This document shows positions 6,965 to 11,114 of a stretch of 11,114 nucleotides of DNA, one piece after another (the first letter of the stretch is position 1; every line of letters begins with the position of its first letter). The notes beneath the pieces were generated by a model. The model saw only the letters and a program-made list of their open reading frames with translations, did no database searches and was not told the origin of the DNA. This stretch comes from Candidatus Nanogingivalis gingivitcus (GTDB lineage: Bacteria; Patescibacteriota; Saccharimonadia; Saccharimonadales; Saccharimonadaceae). The position numbers were made by a program, and so were the translations under genes. The stretch spans positions 1 through 11,114 of the forward strand of contig NZ_PRLK01000013.1 of the NCBI RefSeq assembly GCF_004151455.1, given 5' to 3'.

Positions 6965-8083
6965 CTATAAGAAGAATCTTTCAAAGTTTATCATATTTTC
7001 AGGCGTGATGTCTTCGGGGGATTCATCAATAATGTTTTTAAGCTGTTTATTGATTTTGTCTTGATCTAGATTTACGCCAATTAAGACTACCTCAGTTTTT
7101 AATTCTTCGTTTTCATTCCAGTTATCAGAGGTTATATCTATTGTTTTTCCAACTATTTGAATAAGGTATTTTTGTTCATACCCCTTCATACCAAAATAAC
7201 AAAAGCCTTTAAGTCTAAACATATTTTCTGGTAGATTGTCTAGAAAATTTATAAAAGCTTGAGGGTCTAATGGTCTTTCTGTAGTAAATGATACAGACTG
7301 GAAACTATCATGAATGTGATGATGGTGATGATGACTAGAGCAATCATGGCTATGGTACTCATGATGATTATGCTCATCTTCTGTATGTTCACTGCCTGTA
7401 TTATTAGAAAATAATAAACGAGTATCTATTTCAGCTTTATCTGTTTTAAGAATTATTGAGCGTTTATTGATATTTCTAATAAATGATTCTATATTATTTA
7501 CATCTTCATTGCTCACAAGATTAGTTTTATTCAGTAATATAATATCAGAAGTTTGTAGGCATTTTTTAAAATGAACGGGAAATTGGCTATTTGCTAGGTT
7601 AAAATTCTGACAGTCTACCATATAAATATTTCCACCAAAATAGGTATATTGATTACCTGAAAACCTTAATGTCTGCATTAGGTCGTAAGGTTCTGCAATA
7701 CCACTAGCTTCAACTATAATGGCATCAAGATTAGAGCTTTCATTAGCTAAAGCATCTAAAGGTTCTTTAAGGCCATTTTCACCCAAAATACAACAAATAC
7801 AACCATTACTTAGTTCAATTGTTTTCTCGCTAACATTACCAGATACTAGTTTTGAATCAATATTCACCGAACCAAAATCATTAACTATTGCACCGATTTT
7901 TAACTGTTTAGAACTTTTAAGAATGTTATTAAATAAAGTTGTTTTTCCTGCTCCTAAAAATCCAGATATCATTATTACTGGTATTTTACGTTTTTTAGAT
8001 GTTATTTTTTGGCTAGTATTTTGGGAGAAGTCATCAAAAATATCATCTATAGTATAATCGTCAGAATGAAAAGAATTAGACAT
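6965..8083 (-). CDS. COG0523/CobW-like G3E GTPase, putative zinc chaperone with a His-rich loop
   Basis: This 372-aa protein belongs to the G3E metallochaperone GTPases (CobW, YeiR, ZigA, ZNG1). Visible motifs are the P-loop GFLGAGKTT (41-49), the metal-binding motif GCICC with cysteines 95, 97 and 98, Walker-B-like VEASGIAEP (124-132), and the base-recognition motif NKTNL (185-189, with N where NKxD has D). Between the GTPase and the C-terminal CobW_C domain (about 266-372) lies a loop with 13 histidines and one cysteine between 233 and 258, typical of zinc- or nickel-handling members. Residues 1-33 are an acidic, Ser/Asp-rich extension before the core. In characterised relatives GTP hydrolysis drives metal transfer to a client; the client here is unknown. 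It is cytoplasmic. No Shine-Dalgarno precedes the ATG, which coincides with the predicted transcription start. It is transcribed alone and divergently from the 169-aa gene. Confidence 0.9.
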   Translation of the reverse strand: MSNSFHSDDYTIDDIFDDFSQNTSQKITSKKRKIPVIMISGFLGAGKTTLFNNILKSSKQLKIGAIVNDFGSVNIDSKLVSGNVSEKTIELSNGCICCILGENGLKEPLDALANESSNLDAIIVEASGIAEPYDLMQTLRFSGNQYTYFGGNIYMVDCQNFNLANSQFPVHFKKCLQTSDIILLNKTNLVSNEDVNNIESFIRNINKRSIILKTDKAEIDTRLLFSNNTGSEHTEDEHNHHEYHSHDCSSHHHHHHIHDSFQSVSFTTERPLDPQAFINFLDNLPENMFRLKGFCYFGMKGYEQKYLIQIVGKTIDITSDNWNENEELKTEVVLIGVNLDQDKINKQLKNIIDESPEDITPENMINFERFFL

Positions 8084-8089
8084 AAAGTT

Positions 8090-8118
8090 ATTTTAACATA
8101 GAAAAAAATTACCATCAA
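8090..8118 (-). promoter_or_regulatory. Extended -10 promoter of the GTPase gene (leaderless)
   Basis: On the minus strand: TTGATG (8118-8113), a 17-nt spacer ending in TGT, and TAAAAT (8095-8090). Only 6 nt separate the -10 from the ATG, so the predicted start falls on the A of the start codon (8083). It uses the same TGTTAAAAT nonamer as the DUF5665-like gene. Confidence 0.7.
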
Positions 8119-8130
8119 TTAGTAGTTAAA

Positions 8131-8159
8131 TTGACATATAGTATATATTATGTTAATAT
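8131..8159 (+). promoter_or_regulatory. Strong promoter of the 169-aa protein gene
   Basis: TTGACA (8131-8136), a 17-nt spacer ending in TGT, and TAATAT (8154-8159). The predicted start is near 8166, giving a leader of about 45 nt. The promoter is overlaid by a long palindrome (8136-8168). Confidence 0.75.
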
Positions 8160-8168
8160 ATACTATAT
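8136..8168. repeat. 33-bp palindrome overlying the promoter, candidate operator
   Basis: ATATAGTATATATTA (8136-8150) and its exact complement TAATATATACTATAT (8154-8168) flank TGT. The 15-bp arms run from the last base of the -35 through the spacer and -10 to about the transcription start, the position of a repressor or autoregulator site. No T-run follows and it is mostly not transcribed, so it is not a terminator. It matches no operator I can name. The arms are nearly pure AT, but 15 consecutive matches are well beyond local chance. Confidence 0.6.
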
Positions 8169-8170
8169 TA

Positions 8171-8202
8171 TCTCCCATACAGGGAAGAACTTTAGAAGGG
8201 GG
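8171..8202 (+). other. Leader with competing pairings around the Shine-Dalgarno sequence
   Basis: CTCCC (8172-8176) can pair with GGGA at 8182-8185 across a 5-nt loop, or with the ribosome-binding GGGGG at 8198-8202. AGAAGGGGGT is a strong site 8 nt before the ATG at 8211. The two pairings exclude each other, so the leader could gate translation, but the helices are short (4-5 bp). Confidence 0.25.
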
Positions 8203-8210
8203 TACTTATT

Positions 8211-8720
8211 ATGGATAAGTACGAATATTACAAAAGAGGTAGCTTAGACGGAGAAGTAATTTGCCAAGAGATTGTCAGAGATCCTGATTCTCTTCAATAC
8301 ATATTAACAAGGTCCTTAAAGATTCCAGAAGTTAATAAAGGTAGGTATCTTGCAGGATTACTAAATAAAATATCTTACTATTTTAGTTTTTCGCAAGAAC
8401 TAGATGGCGTTAGGCGAGCTGGTAGGGAACTGGATTATCAACAAATGATTGTTAATATATCAGAACTATTTACTGGTTTGGATAGCGAAGACAAGGAATA
8501 CCTAAAGAAAAATAGCTATAGTATATATAGATTAATTTTTATGGCAATTCCATTTACTGATTCTCTCCAGATTTCAACCTTCTTTATTGCACCTTGGGCA
8601 TTAAGAGATAAAGAAAAGGTGAATTTAAAGAAGATATTAGATAATTTTTATGAATATTGGCAAGAAAATGTTCAGAAAGATCAACTTACCGAAATGCAAT
8701 TGCTGTATTCTAAGCTGTAG
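8211..8720 (+). CDS. Unrecognised 169-aa protein
   Basis: I do not recognise a family. The protein is soluble-looking and probably mostly alpha-helical, rich in Tyr, Leu, Lys and Glu. It has no signal peptide, clear transmembrane helix, Cys/His metal cluster or nucleotide-binding motif. The most hydrophobic stretch, about 108-132 (YRLIFMAIPF through FFIAPWALRD), is broken by prolines and polar residues. The start is well supported by a strong Shine-Dalgarno (AGAAGGGGGT) at good spacing. It has its own strong promoter, a palindromic candidate operator and a terminator, so it is an independently regulated single gene. It is divergent from the metal-handling GTPase gene, but a functional link is only a possibility. 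Base composition resembles its neighbours, so there is no sign of recent transfer. Confidence 0.85.
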   Translation: MDKYEYYKRGSLDGEVICQEIVRDPDSLQYILTRSLKIPEVNKGRYLAGLLNKISYYFSFSQELDGVRRAGRELDYQQMIVNISELFTGLDSEDKEYLKKNSYSIYRLIFMAIPFTDSLQISTFFIAPWALRDKEKVNLKKILDNFYEYWQENVQKDQLTEMQLLYSKL

Positions 8721-8726
8721 CTCTTT

Positions 8727-8754
8727 AAAGGGATAGTTTTAACTATCTCTTTTT
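8727..8754 (+). terminator. Intrinsic terminator of the 169-aa gene
   Basis: GGGATAG (8730-8736) pairs with CTATCTC (8743-8749, one G-U) around TTTTAA. The stem can extend by AAA (8727-8729) against TTT (8750-8752). A run of five T (8750-8754) follows. It lies between the 169-aa gene and recG, and its T-run overlaps the place where the recG -35 would be. Confidence 0.8.
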
Positions 8755-8772
8755 ATTTATATATTTTTTTAG

Positions 8773-8778
8773 TAGAAT
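8773..8778 (+). promoter_or_regulatory. Putative -10 element of recG (leaderless)
   Basis: TAGAAT sits 7 nt before the recG ATG (8786), so the predicted start is 8785. No Shine-Dalgarno is present. There is no TG extension, and the -35 region (about 8750-8755) is only T-rich, so this is weaker than the other promoters listed. Confidence 0.4.
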
Positions 8779-8785
8779 TATAGTT

Positions 8786-10834
8786 ATGGATTTATATTCT
8801 AGCTTAGATAAAATTAAAGGTGTTGGAGAGAAAACCTATCAAAAATTTAAAGATGCTGGAATAAATAGCGTTAGTGATATATTAAAATTTTATCCACGAA
8901 AATACGAAGACCTGTCGAGTATTACAAGTCTAAAAGATATAACACCAGGTAAAGTTATATTTAAGGCTATAGCTGAAAGTGTTTCTATAAAAAGGGTTCG
9001 TAGAGGTATGACGATAGTAGAAGCTACTTTAATTGATGGAGATAATAAAGTTAAAGCCATATGGTTTAACCAACCTTACAGACTTAAGCAGCTTTCAAGC
9101 GATGAAGAATTTTATTTTTCAGGAATATTTGAATTTAAATATAATAAATATCAAATAATTAATCCTAGTATAGTAAAAAGGGAGGAGTTACCTAAAGGGC
9201 AAAATTTTAAAGGTGAATCTGGCGAGATAGTGCCTATATATAGGCAAAAAAAAGGATTAAAAACAGATACTATACGTAAAATTCTTGCAGAGCTAAAACC
9301 ATTAATTAAGATGTTACCAGAAACCTTACCTGAAAAAATTATTAAGAGAGAGAAGCTTGTTAGCCGTAGTGAAGCGGTAGAAAATATACATTTTCCTAAA
9401 TCTGGAGAAGATTTTAACAAAGCTTTTAGAAGACTTGCTTTTGAAGAAATATTTGAAATTATATTAGCTTCAAAAATAAATAAAATAAAAAATCAAAAAC
9501 TAAAAGGTATATATATTAACCCATCCTTAGATGAAGTTAAAAGTATTGTTGATAATTTACCTTTTAATTTAACTAATAGTCAGAGGCTGGTTACTTGGGA
9601 AATTATGCAAGATATGAAAAAAGAGTTTCCTATGAATAGACTATTGCAGGGTGATGTTGGGGCTGGAAAAACTATGGTTGCTATTCTGTCAGCTATTAAT
9701 ATTGTTAAAAATGGCTATCAGGTAACAGTAGTAGCGCCAACAGAAATATTAGCAACTCAATTAGCAGAGAACTTTTCCAAGATATTGACAAATGATATAT
9801 CTATTGGATTTTTATCTGCTAATGTTAAAGGTAAAAAAAGATCTCTTCTATTAGATAATGTTAAGAATGGAAATATTAATATTTTAATTGGCACACACGC
9901 TATTTTAACGCCAAACATAGAATTTAAAAATTTAGGCTTGGTTATTATTGATGAACAACATCGCTTTGGTGTAAAACAACGGCAGGAATTACTTAAAAAG
10001 AATAGTGATAGAATGCCGCATTTATTAACGATGACGGCAACACCTATACCTAGGTCCTTATATCTTACATTGTTTGGAGATCTTTCGGTTTCTATATTGA
10101 AGGAAAAGCCAAAAAATAGAAAACCAACAACAACTTCTTTAATCTCTCCAAATTCTAGAAAGCCTATGGTTAATAAGATTAAAGAAGAGCTTAAACAGGG
10201 AAAACAAGCTTTCGTTATTGTTCCGGCTATATTAGATAATGATAATACCGATTTAAAAAATATTGAAGCTGAAACAACAAGACTTAAGGCTGAATTTAAA
10301 GGCTATAGTATTGGGTTTCTGCACGGAAAAATGAGCTCGCTTGAAAAAGATGTTCAAATGCAAAAATTTTTAAATAAGGAATATCATATTTTATTATCTA
10401 CTACTGTTATTGAAGTTGGTATAGATGTCCCTAATGCATCAGTAATTGTTATTGAAAACGCTGACAGATTTGGTTTAGCTCAACTTCACCAATTAAGAGG
10501 TAGGGTTGGTAGAGGAGGTGATGAATCTTATTGCTATCTAGTAATGAGTAATAGTAATAAGCCACCAGAAAGACTGAAAGAGCTGGCAGAAACTGATGAC
10601 GGTTTTAAGCTGGCAGAGAAAGATTTAGAGCTTAGAGGGGCTGGAGAGATATATGGCAAGGCACAATCGGGAGAATTGAATTTAGAATTTGCTAGCCTTG
10701 GAGATATGGAGTTAATTGCAAAAGTTCAAAATGCTGTAGATTGGCTATCTGAAAATGAAGAATTATTTGATGAATATATAAAAAATAATAGAGAGGATTT
10801 AAGAAGATATCAAATGCTGACAATATTAAATTAA
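8786..10834 (+). CDS. recG: ATP-dependent DNA helicase RecG
   Basis: RecG remodels stalled replication forks and branched recombination intermediates in the cytoplasm. At 682 aa it is full length (E. coli about 693). The N-terminal region has a helix-hairpin-helix-like KGVGEKTYQKF (about 11-21) and PRKYED. The OB-fold wedge that splits the fork carries WFNQPY at 93-98. Helicase motifs follow in order: Walker A GDVGAGKT (289-296), motif II DEQH (389-392), motif III TATP (417-420), and motif VI QLRGRVGRG (569-577). The C-terminal block DGFKLAEKDLELRGAGE then QSG is diagnostic of RecG over UvrB, PriA or Mfd. There is no Shine-Dalgarno; the ATG directly follows a -10-like element. No terminator separates it from the tRNA promoter 7 nt after its stop, so transcripts probably run on to the terminator after the tRNA. 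Confidence 0.97.
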   Translation: MDLYSSLDKIKGVGEKTYQKFKDAGINSVSDILKFYPRKYEDLSSITSLKDITPGKVIFKAIAESVSIKRVRRGMTIVEATLIDGDNKVKAIWFNQPYRLKQLSSDEEFYFSGIFEFKYNKYQIINPSIVKREELPKGQNFKGESGEIVPIYRQKKGLKTDTIRKILAELKPLIKMLPETLPEKIIKREKLVSRSEAVENIHFPKSGEDFNKAFRRLAFEEIFEIILASKINKIKNQKLKGIYINPSLDEVKSIVDNLPFNLTNSQRLVTWEIMQDMKKEFPMNRLLQGDVGAGKTMVAILSAINIVKNGYQVTVVAPTEILATQLAENFSKILTNDISIGFLSANVKGKKRSLLLDNVKNGNINILIGTHAILTPNIEFKNLGLVIIDEQHRFGVKQRQELLKKNSDRMPHLLTMTATPIPRSLYLTLFGDLSVSILKEKPKNRKPTTTSLISPNSRKPMVNKIKEELKQGKQAFVIVPAILDNDNTDLKNIEAETTRLKAEFKGYSIGFLHGKMSSLEKDVQMQKFLNKEYHILLSTTVIEVGIDVPNASVIVIENADRFGLAQLHQLRGRVGRGGDESYCYLVMSNSNKPPERLKELAETDDGFKLAEKDLELRGAGEIYGKAQSGELNLEFASLGDMELIAKVQNAVDWLSENEELFDEYIKNNREDLRRYQMLTILN

Positions 10835-10840
10835 AATGTA

Positions 10841-10869
10841 TTGACAAATAAAAATAAGTACTGTATTAT
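10841..10869 (+). promoter_or_regulatory. Promoter of tRNA-Leu
   Basis: TTGACA (10841-10846), a 17-nt spacer, and TATTAT (10864-10869), one mismatch from consensus. The predicted start is near 10876, leaving a 5' leader of about 10 nt for RNase P to remove. Confidence 0.8.
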
Positions 10870-10886
10870 ATTGGAAGTACCAATAA

Positions 10887-10970
10887 GCACGAGTGGTGGA
10901 ATGGTAGACACGCATGCCTTAGGAGCATGTGCCAATCGGCGTGAAGGTTCAAGTCCTTTCTCGTGTACCA
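10887..10970 (+). tRNA. tRNA-Leu, anticodon UAG
   Basis: An 84-nt class II tRNA. The acceptor stem GCACGAG (10887-10893) pairs with CTCGTGT (10960-10966), with a G-U first pair. The anticodon stem CATGC/GCATG encloses CTTAGGA, giving anticodon TAG at 10920-10922. The long variable arm GCC-AATC-GGC is typical of Leu. The T arm is GAAGG-TTCAAGT-CCTTT. The D arm has the leucine-type GTGGAATGGTAGACAC. Discriminator A and an encoded CCA end (10968-10970) complete it. It should read CUA and, by wobble, other CUN leucine codons. Confidence 0.97.
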
Positions 10971-10979
10971 AGAAAAGAT

Positions 10980-11007
10980 CAGCTAATCGATAGATAGCTG
11001 TTTTTTT
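10980..11007 (+). terminator. Intrinsic terminator after tRNA-Leu
   Basis: CAGCTA (10980-10985) pairs with TAGCTG (10995-11000) around a 9-nt loop, followed by seven T (11001-11007). It starts 10 nt after the tRNA CCA end and probably also ends recG read-through transcripts. Confidence 0.8.
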
Positions 11008-11031
11008 GTTTTATAGATAAAAAGAATTAAG

Positions 11032-11063
11032 ACCTACGGAATCAGATGGCCGTAGGTATTTTT
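11032..11063. terminator. Terminator of the minus-strand gene at the window edge, possibly bidirectional
   Basis: ACCTACGG (11032-11039) and CCGTAGGT (11050-11057) are perfect complements around a 10-nt loop. It begins 7 nt past the minus-strand stop codon. On the plus strand five T follow (11059-11063), a good tail. The minus-strand tail is T-rich but interrupted. Confidence 0.65.
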
Positions 11064-11064
11064 G

Positions 11065-11114
11065 TTATTTCAATTGAGGCGTTGCTTGTTTCAGTAAGGC
11101 TTCATAGAGATAAG
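11065..11114 (-). CDS. Partial 3' end of a minus-strand gene
   Basis: On the minus strand one frame is open from the window edge to a TAA (11067-11065), reading YLYEALLKQATPQLK before the stop; the other two frames hit stops early. The stop lies just before a hairpin terminator. This supports the end of a real gene running off the window, but 16 codons are too few to name a product. Confidence 0.45.
   Translation of the reverse strand, partial: YLYEALLKQATPQLK

Noticed and set aside
7719..8057. 112-codon plus-strand open frame
   Set aside because: Antisense to the conserved P-loop and CxCC region of the GTPase gene, which has clear motifs; no promoter or family match.
9151..9420. 89-codon minus-strand open frame
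   Set aside because: Antisense to recG within well-conserved coding sequence; no independent support.
10970..11060. Integration site at the tRNA-Leu 3' end
   Set aside because: No repeat of the tRNA 3' end and no integrase within the window; the tRNA is directly followed by an ordinary terminator.
1..11114. UGA reassigned to glycine or tryptophan
   Set aside because: No open frame needs an internal UGA and tryptophan is coded by TGG throughout. The absence of TGA among stops fits high AT and a small sample.
1..11114. CRISPR array, insertion sequence or prophage
   Set aside because: No regularly spaced repeats, transposase, integrase or phage gene seen; composition is even across the window.

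Overview
The window is strongly AT-rich, densely coded bacterial chromosome. The standard genetic code fits every frame: there are no in-frame UGA codons, and all eight complete genes stop at TAA or TAG. The gene set is a FemX-type peptidoglycan transferase, a large phosphohexomutase, an M1 aminopeptidase, a His-rich COG0523 GTPase, RecG, a DUF5665-like membrane protein and two unrecognised proteins. This looks most like a reduced-genome CPR bacterium. My best guess is an AT-rich Saccharibacteria (TM7) relative, but that rests on gene content and on recalling relatives of the 173-aa protein. A low-GC Firmicutes-like genome is not excluded. The code argues against Absconditabacteria and Gracilibacteria, which read UGA as glycine.

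Layout. 1-1982: femX-like gene (+), then a 173-aa coiled-coil/beta protein (+) with its own promoter. 1983-2352: a perfect-stem bidirectional terminator, then a small DUF5665-like membrane protein gene (-). 2353-2669: a gene-free divergent region with a consensus minus-strand promoter, a probable structured RNA of about 170 nt ending in an intrinsic terminator, an inverted repeat, and the plus-strand promoter of the next operon. 2670-6923: a two-gene operon, phosphoglucomutase/phosphomannomutase then M1 aminopeptidase, separated by 3 nt. 6930-6963: a second perfect bidirectional terminator. 6965-8083: COG0523 GTPase gene (-). 8084-8210: divergent regulatory region with a 33-bp palindrome lying across a strong promoter. 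8211-8720: an unrecognised 169-aa protein (+) and its terminator. 8786-10834: recG (+). 10841-11007: promoter, tRNA-Leu(UAG) and terminator. 11032-11114: terminator and the last codons of a minus-strand gene that continues outside the window.

Functionally this is mostly housekeeping: cell-wall bridge formation, hexose-phosphate supply, peptide salvage, metal handling, replication-fork rescue and translation. The unusual content is regulatory. Several genes have an extended -10 element (three times exactly TGTTAAAAT) whose predicted transcription start falls at or within a few bases of the ATG, with no Shine-Dalgarno sequence, which suggests leaderless mRNAs. Other genes in the same window have clear Shine-Dalgarno sequences. 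The probable RNA gene and the promoter-spanning palindrome are the best candidates for undescribed elements. I saw no CRISPR array, insertion sequence or phage gene.
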